Source: Pinus tabuliformis
Taxonomy: Eukaryota; Streptophyta; Pinopsida; Pinales; Pinaceae
Direction: 5' to 3'
Assembly (NCBI GenBank): GCA_031772625.1
Contig: CM062815.1
Coordinates: forward strand, 608,547,918-608,611,917
Length of the DNA stretch: 64,000 bases
Below the pieces are notes generated by a model. It saw only the letters and a program-made list of their open reading frames with translations. It had not been told where the DNA came from and did not search any database. A program made the translations under genes and the position numbers. This document shows positions 11,916 through 22,070 of the stretch, one piece after another (position 1 is the first letter of the stretch; each line of letters starts with the position of its first letter).

Positions 11916-13530
11916 TTATTGTTATGTCACCTTTGATTATATTGTGACCCCTTAGACTCCTATATATAGAAAAGAGGTTTTTTCATTTGTATCATCCAAG
12001 ACTTTTTCATTTGAGTAATGTAAAGGAGGTTGCCCTCTGGAAGAGGCTAATTCTGAAGTTGTTGATATCTTTTCTATCCATCCTGAATGTTCTGATTTGA
12101 GTACCTTCTGTTACAATGTTTTAGAAGTCTTAGAGTTTTGCAAGAATAAAATCCCCTAGTCAATCCATCAAATCCAACTTTGATATTATTTGGTAGTGAG
12201 TCCATCAAATTCAAGATTAAAGTTTTAGATGCTAAATGAGATCCTTCACAGTGGAAAACGTTTACAATCCCTGTTTCTATTTTTTGAGGCCCCATCAAAA
12301 TTAAGCTTCCAATCTCCAATTCCATGAAACTCTTAATTTCTTCTTGTAGGACATAGAGCCCAACTTTTAATGGAAAATCAATTGCTAATTGGTATATTAA
12401 AATTTACATATGCATTCATTTGTTTATAGTGTTCCAGCTATTAGTTTTCATTTAGGTTTTTTCTAGCAAAAAATATATATTGAAAAATTCTAAAGTATAC
12501 ATTTTATTCAAAAAAAGGGAGAGAATCAATGAATCTTTACACAAGAATGCAAAATGGCTTTGTCATATCCTTAAAAAAAAATCTCAAAATATTATCTTAG
12601 TGGATAATTAAATGTTCATGTAAAAATACATAATGGTGAAGTCATCTTTAGACAAAATTATGAGAAATTTTCCACAACAAATGATAAAATAATGTTTTAT
12701 ATTAATTCCTAAGAGAATTCAGATGTCAAAAATAGCCAACTACTCACAAATAAACAAAATAGCCACAAATATACTTTTATTCCTTACTAGAACTAAAATG
12801 TTAAAATTAGACAACTACCTCTAATAAACAACATAACCACACATTCACTTCTTCCGATAACAACAAGAATGCACAACGAGAATGCTTCTCATTGCAACTT
12901 ATTAAAATGTATTCTTACATCCCTGAAAGATAAATTCAATATTCCACTATCCTTAATGGAATTCTAATGATACTTTACTAGATAATATTGGAAATTAATG
13001 ATTATTACTTATTGTATGTTCTTCAATGAATTCTCTTAATGGCTCACTGCCATAGAAAATTAATTTAGAGAAAACTTGAGTGGTGCTTACAAATGTATTT
13101 TGGCTTCATATGAATTTCCCAATAAAAGGAAGAATGCAATTTTATAATTAATATTCCATACGAGTACCTTGATCATAAATTTTACAAAGGCATAGGATAA
13201 TTCTCAAAAAAATTGAAGTTAAACAATTTAGTGAGGGGGGCTTCCACAATATACACTACTATACCCAGTTTAAACCTTGGAAGGAGCCCTCATGAAAGCT
13301 GGTCTTCAACAAGCTCGACAACACTTTTATTTTCTATGTCATCTCCATTGGTAACTTCAACAAATTTTCCGTAACCACTCCAGGCACACTCAACACATCA
13401 TTATCACCATTAGAAACAACAATATTATCCTAATGTGCATATATCAATGGCTTTGTCTTTATTTTCCTCCTGTCCATCATCACTATTGCTAGGATCTAAA
13501 TTGCAAATACTAGCATTTGCATCTTATGTT

Positions 13531-13553
13531 GCAAAGGAAACGCCGTAAGGCAT
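13531..13553. repeat. Copy of the GGAAACGCC...GGC motif
   Basis: The 'aaaggaaacgccgtaaggcat' type sequence recurs near 26305, 26369 and 31083. The core GCCGTAAGGC is the reverse complement of GCCTTACGGC in the other copies. Confidence 0.4.
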
Positions 13554-13557
13554 AGAG

Positions 13558-13929
13558 TGGGGAAGAATAGGGACATGTGAATGGACATTGTTGAAAGCAA
13601 TGGTGGATGATGATGAGTTACAATTGCAATAGTTAGTTATGTGTATTCTGAAAATGGATATTTTGTAAATAATAATAGTTTGTGGAAGAATAGTGACATG
13701 TGAATGGACATTGTTGAAAGAAATGGTGGATGATAATGAGTTACAGTTGAAAGTATTAGTTATGTCTATTTTGAATATGGATATTTTGTAAATAATAGTA
13801 GTGTGTAGAAAAATAGCAACATGTGAATGGACATTGTTGAAAGATAGGGTGGATCATAATGAGTTATACTTGAAATAATTAGTTATGTCTATTCGAATAT
13901 GGCCATTTTGTAAATAATAGTAATGTCAT
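13558..13929 (+). repeat. Tandem repeat, 123 bp x 3
   Basis: Three consecutive units share 'acatgtgaatggacattgtt' (starts 13573, 13696, 13819; period 123), 'ggtggatgataatgagtta' and 'atattttgtaaataatagt'. No coding function is visible. Confidence 0.85.
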
Positions 13930-14353
13930 GTAGAGGTTATCCATTATCCATTTAGTTGTTTTTGTTTATGTGAACATGTTTTTGTACATTATTTTAAAGT
14001 AAAGCTACAAAATAGATATATCAATAAAGCTACTCAGCAGCTTAGCAACTTTTTTAGCACGAAAAACAAGCTTTATGGTTGTATTATATTTATCCAACAG
14101 ATATGTACAACAATGTTGATATGGAAACCATCTTATATGAAAAACGTAATGTGGTTGAAACGACATGGAGAGAAAGGATATATGTAGCCCTATCAGATCT
14201 GTTACATAAAGGTCTTAAGGAAATATATTGCATAATGCACATATGTTCATATAGAATTTGGAAAATCAGTCCTTGAGCCAAGATTATATATGGAAAAAAG
14301 ACAAAAATATTAGTCAAATGTTGGGGAAACAGAAAATCATACCAGATTTGACT

Positions 14354-17300
14354 TCACAAAATAGAGAAATATGTACCTGGCATGGAAAAGTCTTGGATCT
14401 GGTGGGAGGTGTTGTCCACTGTAATCTGCATCCTCCATATACCTTGTGGTGATGATAGCCCCTGTTTTGATAAAGCATCTGCTCTCCGGTTTTTATCCCT
14501 GACAATATGGGAGATTGTGTAGTCTTTCTTGTAGCGCCACAAAGCCTCAAGCCTGTTCAACCGGCCAGAGAGATGTATATCTTTTATGATATGTTTAGAT
14601 AGTACATGGTCGATGATGACTTTCGAGTCTCCAAAAATATGAAGGTTTTTGAGGCCAATGAAGTCAGAGATAGAAAGGAGACAAGCCAGGGCCATAATTT
14701 CTACTTTGTTGTTAGTTCCAGGTCCTCCATTCCAATGTATGTCAAAAGCTTGTCCTTCTTTTGGGATTATATAAACTCCACATGCGCATGTGTCATGCTG
14801 AGCAGCGCCGTCAAAAAAAACACAGGGATATCCATAGGCATCGTTGGGCTGTTGATTCCTTCCTTGTCTGACTTTGGGATGTCGTGGCTGAGCTATCGCT
14901 TCATATAAACAAAGGATAGATTTGAAAACTTTATAAAACGGTTCCCTTTTGGAATCGAAAATCATTCGATTTTGTCATTTCCATATGGCCCAGATTGTTA
15001 ACAAAGAAATGGGCCTCCACTTGCAGTACATGTTGCTCCATGCTTTGGAAGCCTCAAAGATAGAAGGAGCATTGACGATGGTGAAACCAAAGTGAGCAGT
15101 TAAGTTCTGCCAAATCAACTGGGATTGAGGACATTGTAGGAAAATATGCAAATTATTCTCAGAATTTGATCTACAAAGGGGGCATATGGCAGGCCCACAC
15201 CATTTGCGCTTCTGGAGATTCTCCCAAGTGAGATTCATGTCATGAAAAACCAGCCAAGCAAAAATAATGATTTTTAAAGGGCATCCAAATTTCCAAAACG
15301 CTGGGGGAAAAATATTATCACATGTATCAGATTCTGATAATAAAATTTGGAGATATATATGCTTTGCATATACAGCCGATGCACCACCGAGACCTTTCCA
15401 AACAAGGCAATCCCTATCTGACGAGCGATACAATCCACGCGATTGCAATGAAATAGTGATAGCATTCCATTGGGATTCCAGAGCACCGGGTAATTGCATT
15501 TTTGTAGCAGTTTTCCAGATTGGAATAGCACCATCCCATTTTTTTATTGCACTAGCCCAAAAGAAATATCCCCTGCTGTGAAAATTTCTCAAAAGTTGAG
15601 AGGAGATATGGATCTTTTCTCCCGCACCTACGAATTCATCAAATCCAATGATAATATTGGATCCAGATTGGAATTTCCAAATCAAATTTTTTCTAAAGAA
15701 CGGCTCCAATATATTAAAACCTCTCCATATATATGAGCCATTTTTGGATCCAGTGGAGCGTTGTCTATACCAATATGTCATGTCTTGCTCATCCATGTAC
15801 TTAGCTCTAATGGTTTTGCTCAAGTTGGATTCATCCATAATCGCTTTCCACATTGATTTACATAGAAGGGCTCTTCTAAAGGAGTGTAAATCCAATATGC
15901 CCCAACCTCCCATATTTTTTGGCCGTGTCAACTTCAAAAGCTTGTTGAGGTGATATTTTGTCTTCTACTTCTGTCCTCCCCATATGAAATTAGCTATCAT
16001 TCTGTTTAAACTATTAATAGTAGATGAAGGGATATAGAAAAGGTGTGCCCAATAAACCATGATTTGTACCAACAGGGATTGTGTGAGAATGGCGCGACCT
16101 TCAATTGATAAGCACCTGTATTCCCATGTAGATATTTTCTTATAGAACCGATCTGGAATACACGACCAGTTGGCCAATTCGTAACCCACAGGTTTCAAAT
16201 TGAATCCCAGATGTTTGAAGCCCTTCAGGACAGGAAATGCTTTAATGTTGAAAAGATCTATTAGAAATGTGATTATATCTCCATTTACATCAGCGACATA
16301 GAATGAAGATTTTAAATAGTCGATATACATGCCGGTGGATTTGTGAAATCTCCCCAAGATTTCATAGATACATATCCATGTTGATTTGCACAGTATGGCT
16401 GACAGAAGGATATCATCAACAAAAAGATTATGCGACATGAAAATATCCCTTCAAATGGGGAGAGGCTTGTATCTCTCTTGTTGGATCGCTTTCTTTATGT
16501 GTAGGCTCAGAGATTCCATAACTAGAAAAGGAGTGGAGATAGGGAGCAACCCTGACATAAGCCCCTGGCCGCTTTGAAGAAAGGAGTTGAGACACTGTTA
16601 ATTAGGACTGCATAATTTACTACCACCACATAGGCCATGATCCATCTGATGCAACTGACATCTAGGCCAATCCTAGCTAGTAGGCATCGAATAAAGCCCC
16701 AGTTCACACAGTCGTATGCCTTTTTAAGGTCGATTTTTAAAAGAGCAACTTCTATTTTCCTGCTATGCATTGAGTGTAAGCATTCTTGGGTGAGAGCCAC
16801 CGCTTCTAAGATATTTCTGTCTTTAAGAAACCCATGTTTCTCTGGAGACAGATTTAGAGATAGAGTGTTTCTAATTCGAATAGCTATAATCTTTGATATG
16901 ACCTTGTATAATACGTTGCACAATGAGATTGGCCGATAATCTGAAAATGTGGAGGAGAGCTTTTTCTTTGGAATTAGAGTGATATATGTTGAGGATATTT
17001 TCTAGCTTATGAAACCCTGTGTTCTCATTTCCTCGACCATCTTTAGGATATCTGTCTTAAATAATTCAAAGAAGTGGATGAAGAAATCGATGGTCCACCC
17101 ATCCGGCCCAAGGCACTTGTCTTTCTGGAATGATTTCATTGTTGGCAATAATTCTTCTTCTGAAACTTCACCAAATAGAGCTCTGTTTAGACTTTCATCA
17201 AACATAGTGGGGTATGGGTCTATTCCCCATAGAATATCCTCAATATCACAGACAGAATCCTCACTGTAAGCCCTTTTGTAAAATTTCACAGCTTCTCTAG

Positions 17301-18492
17301 AAATAGCCTCCTGTGAGGAGTGAGAATTTCCTTCCTCATCCTTGATCTCCCAAATAGCATTTGTCTTCCTTCTCTTATTTGCAAACCTGTGAAAAAACTT
17401 GGTGTTTTTATCTCCCTCTCTGAGCCATAATGCTCGACTTTTGAGCCTCCAAGAGGCCTCTTCTTCTTCTAATATCTTTTTTTTTCTTTTTTCTAAATCC
17501 CATATATGTTTTCTGATGGTGGACATCATGGAGGGATTTTTAAAAAGTGTAGATAAGTACTCCAGTTTCCTACATATGTCCTTCAGCTCCTTTTTATTGG
17601 AGGCCAATTTCTCTTTTTTCCATTTTTTAACCTCCTTTTGAAGAAATTGCAGGCGATCAAGGAATTGTCAGGAAGAGTGATTTTCCTGCATGGGAGATAG
17701 CTTCCTTGTATCATTTATAAATTTGTTGAATTGATCAACAGCAAGCCATGCACAATTGAACTTGAAAGGATATCCAAATCTGTGTCCAACATATTTCCAT
17801 TGAAAAGAAATGGGGCGGTGATCAGATATGAAAGATGGTATGATGTTCATTGTAGGAGGCCCATATCTTTCTGTCAGTCTTTCATGGAAGATAAATTTGT
17901 CTAATCTTTTCACCAGAAAGGAATTGTTGGATCGCCCATTGTCCCAAGTTGGTCCCTGACCAACAGGCAAGATATCAATAAAATTATTTTGTATAATAGA
18001 TTCCCGAATGAATCTCCCCATCGAATCATATTTCTTGCCATTGCCCCATATTTTGTCATTACAAAAGGTGCAATTAAAATCTCCACCAATTATCAAAGAG
18101 TCAATTTCAAGTAGTTCAGAAGAAAGAAGATAATTCCAGAAAGGGAACCGATTTTTATATGGAGCATAAATATTCAATATGTGAATGGGGTCTGAAGATC
18201 CACAGAAATGGGCCAGCACAAGAATGCCAGCGAAACATTGAAAAGCACGAGCCGTAATCCATTTAGGGTCCCATAATACAGCTAGTCCTCCAGACATGCC
18301 CACAGCATTTGAAGCGACCATATGCCATGTTGGTAGCATCCGCCTGAAGTAAGAAATGGTTTGTGAGCTATCGTGCATGGTTTCCTGTATAAGAAGCATT
18401 TTAGATTTTGAAGAGACAAAAATATTTTTTAGGGCCAGAAATTTGGGGTCAGCTCCAAGGCCCCGAATGTTCATTGATAGAATGTTGATCAT
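14354..18492 (-). pseudogene. LINE ORF2: endonuclease, reverse transcriptase, RNase H
   Basis: The frame starts at ATG 18492. Endonuclease motifs: SMNIRGLG, LLIQET, NIYAPY, GGDFNC and SFISDHRPI, matching the APE-type catalytic set. Reverse transcriptase (17,607-15,965): KCLGPDGW, LLKIDLKKAYDCVNW, GLCQGCSLSPLLF and FVDDI. A Cys-rich segment (CPLCRSNSENNLHIFLQCP) is near 15,190-15,130. RNase H (about 14,860-14,440) keeps Asp (FFDGAAQ), Glu (NNKVE), Asp (FGDSK) and Asp (NRRAD). Breaks: one frameshift between 16,522 and 16,438; in-frame stops at 17668, 17002, 15965 and 14975. The protein cannot be made whole. Confidence 0.85.
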
Positions 18493-18590
18493 TTGGGAAC
18501 ATCATTATGCCGACATGCTCTAAGAGGCCTTTTATGAGGAATATCTTCAACTACAATTTCTGTAATAGGAATGTCAATTAAGGAAAGATC

Positions 18591-19770
18591 TCAGGTTGAT
18601 GAGTCTTGTCTTCCCTTCCTACCCCGAAAGTGTCTACTACCATGCTTCTCTTTGCGGTGGATAGTTATGTTTCTAGCTGAATTAGGGCTAATATTGGGCA
18701 AGGGGGAACGATTGGGTCGATGGACAGTTAATGGCTGAAGTTTTAAAGATGCTTTTTTAAGAAGGAGGTTAATATCCTGATCAAAAGAATTATGGGGAGA
18801 GGTTCGAGGGGATAGTGGAGGGGAAATAGGGATATATGGAGCCTTACCTTTACGGTCAGGTACATGTCCAAGGGATGGAGGTTTAGGGGAGTGAGCTATA
18901 TATGGAGATTTATTATTTATATCAAAAGAGCGACCAAGTGAGGGGGAAGACGGGAATCTTTGGATGGGTCGAATGTGAGAGGAAGGGGATTGGGGTGATG
19001 AAGATATGTATTGAATATGGGCAGACACAGGATCAATACATGGAGGCTTAGAAGATGCAGGAGGGAGGGGAATCTCAAGGTCTGGTTCCAATTCATGAGG
19101 TGGAGAAATATTGGAGAAGCACGTTACTCTAGCTGACAGGTAAAAAAAGGACAGCAAGGGAGTCTTAGAAATAGTGGAAGAACAAGGTCGATCAGCAGAA
19201 TAGTTAAAAATACGATTTGTAGGGTTCAAAGATACAGATCAATATTGTGGAAGACTGGCAGATCAATCTAGGGAATAACCTTTTGGCAAGGATAGGACGC
19301 CATTAGTTATGACTAGAGCCCGATAGACCTCCATGGTGTTAGGCCATTCATATGCCGAATTTTCTCTTTCATATGTCGAAACAGGAATATTTACAGCATG
19401 GAACTTTTTCTTCTATTTACCGCTAGGGCGACGAGGACAATTACAAAAAAGGTGTCTAGTTTTGTGACAATTTGAACACCTAAATGGGATGCCCCAATAA
19501 TCTAATCGTTGTTGAATTTTGGACAGCTCCCAAGTTAAATCAATAGGCTCTGGAAAACCCCCTTTGAATTCCTTTTCTATGAGAATCCAGGCCACCCGCT
19601 TGTCTTTTGCCCCAATACACCTAGGATCGATGTATATGAATCGCCCAATAGCATTTCCTATTTTTTCCATAGATTCTTTGGTCCACAGTTCAAGAGGTAG
19701 GCCACCCAGAGTTTCGAATAGATAATTTCCAAGTCACGTACCCAGAGGAAGTGGAAAGTAGATATTTTAT
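18591..19770 (-). pseudogene. LINE ORF1, C-terminal half
   Basis: One minus-strand frame with internal stops (for example TAA 19413). It opens with the end of a DUF4283-like gag domain (KIGNAIGRFIYIDPRC), then a zinc knuckle CSNCHKTRHLFCNC (C-x2-C-x4-H-x4-C) near 19,490-19,450, then a Pro/Ser-rich tail to TGA 18591. The gap to ORF2 is about 100 bases. The N-terminal half is missing, so it is unknown whether this LINE carried the ubiquitin-like domain of the neighbouring retroposon. Confidence 0.7.
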
Positions 19771-19793
19771 TGAAAATGATTAATTAATTCTTT

Positions 19794-19826
19794 TAACTAA
19801 CTTTACATTATTTTTATTTTTTTTTT
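19794..19826 (-). repeat. Target-site duplication (left copy) and poly(A) tail
   Basis: The 20-bp duplication is at 19794-19813, followed by a T-rich run (19814-19826) that is the tail on the minus strand. The matching duplication is at 22051-22070. Confidence 0.85.
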
Positions 19827-20031
19827 CTGAGTAAAGACTAATTCTATTAAGTGATGGAAAATATAGTACAATCAAGCCTGGAAACAGGCTTAGCAGAGAA
19901 GCAATGGAGCCGAAGGTGATAGGGAATCAACCTTGCTCCAAATAGACAGACAAGGGACAGGTCATAGAAGCAAAGGAATACAAAGGAAAGTACTGATCAA
20001 AAGGCTACCCCGAAGGGTTGTTTCCTGCAAA

Positions 20032-22017
20032 TCAACATTTTTTGCCTTTTTTCTTGCTCACTTTTATCCACCCAGTGGAGTTTGGCTGTGTCATGACAAG
20101 TTGTAGATTATTTTGTCCTGATGACTGATCATCCTTGTCAGAGTCTGAGGACGAAGAGAGATGGGTACGTTTCTGAGAAATCTGCTGGTTAGAGGGAGCC
20201 TCCTGGTGAGCCGAGGGGGCGTCCTTCGGACTTTCCTCATTCTGTAGATCAGCTTCAATTTCCTCATCAACCTGCACCTTTGCATCAGATTCCTCCTCCT
20301 CCGAACTCGAGAAGCCTAAATCACCCAGCGGACGGGGTGGTTCAAAAGGATTCCATCTCTTGGATTTGGGCTTACGATTCAGATTCTTCTTTTTATCTTT
20401 GAGCTGTGAACATGTACTCTGAAGGTGCCCTGTTTGATGACAATGGCGACAGTGGAAGGCTGTGTTCTCGTAATCCAGTGGTTGAGTCCAATGGAAATCT
20501 CCAAACTTGAGATTAATCTGATCCGGCAGTCCTTTGCTGATATCTATTTCTGCACATAGTCTGCCATAAGTGTAGAGACCATTTTCCCTTCTTGAGGTAT
20601 CTGTAGCCAGGTATCATCCCAAAGTGTTTCCAATAGCTAGGAAGACAGAGAAATCCCAAAAATGTGCCGGAAGATTTGGGAGCCTGACCCAAATGGGAAG
20701 CTTGGAGATGACTGTTGTAGAGGGGTCGAAGTCAGGAAACCAGGGGGTTAGAAAAAGCCCAGCTGAACCCCAGAACCAAGGGCCTCCCGTTAAGGCTTTC
20801 TGGTAGTCTTCACTTGATTCAAAAAGCACCAGGAAAAAACCTTTTGAACATAAGAAGATTTTACACTTTTTAGTCCAAGAGGAATGGACCCATTGATAAA
20901 GATCTGTTGTGCGAGGCCATAGGCCATTAAATCTGCAAATGAGTGTGGATTCTGCAAAGCTCTGGTAGCGGCTTTCAACCCTAGGATTAGAGAAGTCGAT
21001 GGAGGGAATTTCCTCTGATTTGTCTACCAGAAACGGCTTTGGAGCTTCATGTAGCTGGGATGCTTTTGAAGAGAACTGAGGTTGGGCAGCGTTTTTGCGT
21101 GCTGCATCTTTGTAAGAGAAAGATGGGGCAGAGGAGGTTTTCCCAAATGAACCACCTCTTAGATGGAAAGAAACCCCAATAGACGCGTCCTTTTGAATGC
21201 TGTAAAAAGAAAGAGGAAGGGAATGCATAAGTTGCTTACCCTTATACAACAATCTGAGGCAGGAGGAGGGAATCCCTAGCTGGCATTCAAGTTTTTGCAG
21301 AAGATCCTGCACAAGATCTGTTGCGTAAACCCATAACATTGTCGTTTTGCCGGAAAGATTAACTTGGATCTGGAATGCATGAGGTTCTTCCGGCAGATCC
21401 AGCTGGTTCACGATCGAAAGCTGCTTCAGAGTTGATCTCGTCTGAACTTGCCTCCTGCAAGCTGCTTGTCCATCGATCTGGGTTTTTTTAAGGCCCCAAG
21501 ATCTTCTGGGCTCTTGATTTGATGGTTTAACTACAGATCTGATCATCTGACTACCATGCATAGTCAGTACTCCCGATTCAGAGCAGATCCATGACCCTTG
21601 ACATCGGATCTTGAGGATTCGAAGGCTGCAGATCTGTAATAAAGGCAGATCTGTGAACCCATTGAGCAGATTTAGAACATTGAGTTCCAGGATTTGGGTT
21701 CCATGCAAGATGCGCCGTTTGTTGCTAACGGACGGGGATTCTGTTTCCGGGCCGTTGGACCAGACCACGTAGCGCAGCAGGTCCTGCCCCTTCTCGCCCA
21801 TGAACCGACGGGGCTTGAACTCTTCCGGATCATCAACAAAGACCTTGGGATCGCGGGTAGCAAAGGGCTGGTAACCGCCCAGGAGCACGCCCTTTCGAAC
21901 TTTGAAGCACCCGTCGTGGGATTCGAGAACGATATTTTCCTTGGCTCTGCCATACTGGTAGGGCACCGGGGGTTCGAGTCTCATGACCTCGTAGACAGTG
22001 GACTGGACCAAAGGCAT
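20032..22017 (-). pseudogene. CYP74-ubiquitin-like-DUF4283-zinc knuckle fusion ORF
   Basis: From ATG 22017 the frame is open for 467 codons to TGA 20614, then continues in the same frame to TGA 20032 (661 codons in all). Residues 1-100 are CYP74-like. Residues 101-213 look like translated leader; Met153 (position 21561) is a likelier native ORF1 start. Residues 215-289 are ubiquitin-like. Residues about 340-467 resemble DUF4283 (PIWVRLPNLPAHFWD, AIGNTLG). After the TGA come a zinc knuckle CRHCHQTGHLQSTC (20451-20410) and an acidic, Ser-rich, Lys-ending tail. The TGA sits where the related LINE has Arg (GNAIGRF), so a single CGA-to-TGA change at a CpG explains it. By family, ORF1 binds RNA in LINE particles. 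Confidence 0.75.
21151..21375 (-). other. Ubiquitin-like domain ending LRGG
   Basis: Residues 215-289 of the fusion frame align with ubiquitin over its whole length with one single-residue gap; by eye about 29 of 75 positions are identical. Conserved points include the GKT turn (Lys11), GIP (35-37), RL (42-43), GKQL (47-50, with Lys48), IQK (61-63, with Lys63) and C-terminal L-R-G-G. Of the hydrophobic patch, Leu8 is kept, Ile44 is Leu and Val70 is Ser. The chain continues with SFGKTSS, so LRGG sits at an internal junction, as in ubiquitin fusion proteins. Whether it is cleaved is unknown. Confidence 0.75.
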
Positions 22018-22050
22018 GTTCTCCAGTGCTCCGTTCCCTGCACCAATACC
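21718..22050 (-). pseudogene. CYP74 (AOS/HPL-type P450) C-terminal fragment
   Basis: About 100 residues match the CYP74 family of fatty-acid hydroperoxide-metabolising P450s: K-helix ExxR (Glu10-Arg13 in YEVMRLEPPVP), QYGRAKE, ESHDGCFKV, GYQPFATRDPKVF, a FxPxRF motif (residues 67-72) and WSNGPETESPSVSNK. Family members continue at once with the haem-ligand Cys; here similarity stops just before that Cys and LINE sequence begins. There is no intron in the fragment. It lacks the rest of the enzyme and the haem ligand, so it cannot be active. Confidence 0.8.
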
Positions 22051-22070
22051 TAACTAACTTTACATTATTT
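22051..22070 (-). repeat. Target-site duplication (right copy)
   Basis: Identical over 20 bases to 19794-19813; it marks the 5' end of the chimeric retroposon. About 20 bases further on, 'gattaattaattcttttaac' also resembles sequence just left of the insert (about 19,779), so the target itself has local repeats. Confidence 0.8.

Larger units (their letters stand above)
11916..14000. other. AT-rich intergenic DNA with a possible RNase H scrap
   Basis: Mostly AT-rich with no intact frame. On the minus strand at about 12,313-12,280 the run DWKLNFDGASKN resembles the start of the RNase H domain of plant LINEs, but downstream frames are broken and the match is short. Apart from the tandem repeat at 13558-13929, nothing else is recognised. 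Confidence 0.3.
14000..19776 (-). mobile_element. L1-like LINE, 5'-truncated and decayed
   Basis: Minus-strand order: ORF1 C-terminal half (19770-18591), then ORF2 (18492-14354) with endonuclease, reverse transcriptase, Cys-rich domain and RNase H. The 5' end is lost inside ORF1 near 19,776. The 3' end lies somewhere between 14,350 and 14,000; I found no clear poly(A) tail or target duplication there. The RNase H after the reverse transcriptase is typical of one group of plant L1 elements. Confidence 0.75.
19794..22070 (-). mobile_element. Chimeric retroposon: CYP74 fragment + LINE ORF1
   Basis: The insert (22050-19814, minus) is flanked by identical 20-bp repeats 'taactaactttacattattt' at 22051-22070 and 19794-19813. 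On the minus strand its 3' end is a poly(A)-like tract (poly-T on plus, 19814-19826). From its 5' end it holds a CYP74 fragment, a LINE-like leader, an ORF1 with ubiquitin-like, DUF4283-like and zinc-knuckle parts, and about 200 bp of 3' untranslated sequence. No ORF2 is present. Duplication plus tail shows LINE-type reverse transcription of one RNA, or of two RNAs joined by template switching. Confidence 0.85.

Noticed and set aside
20614..22017. Functional CYP74 gene
   Set aside because: Only about 100 residues are present, the haem-ligand Cys and everything after it are replaced by LINE sequence, and the unit has retroposon ends.
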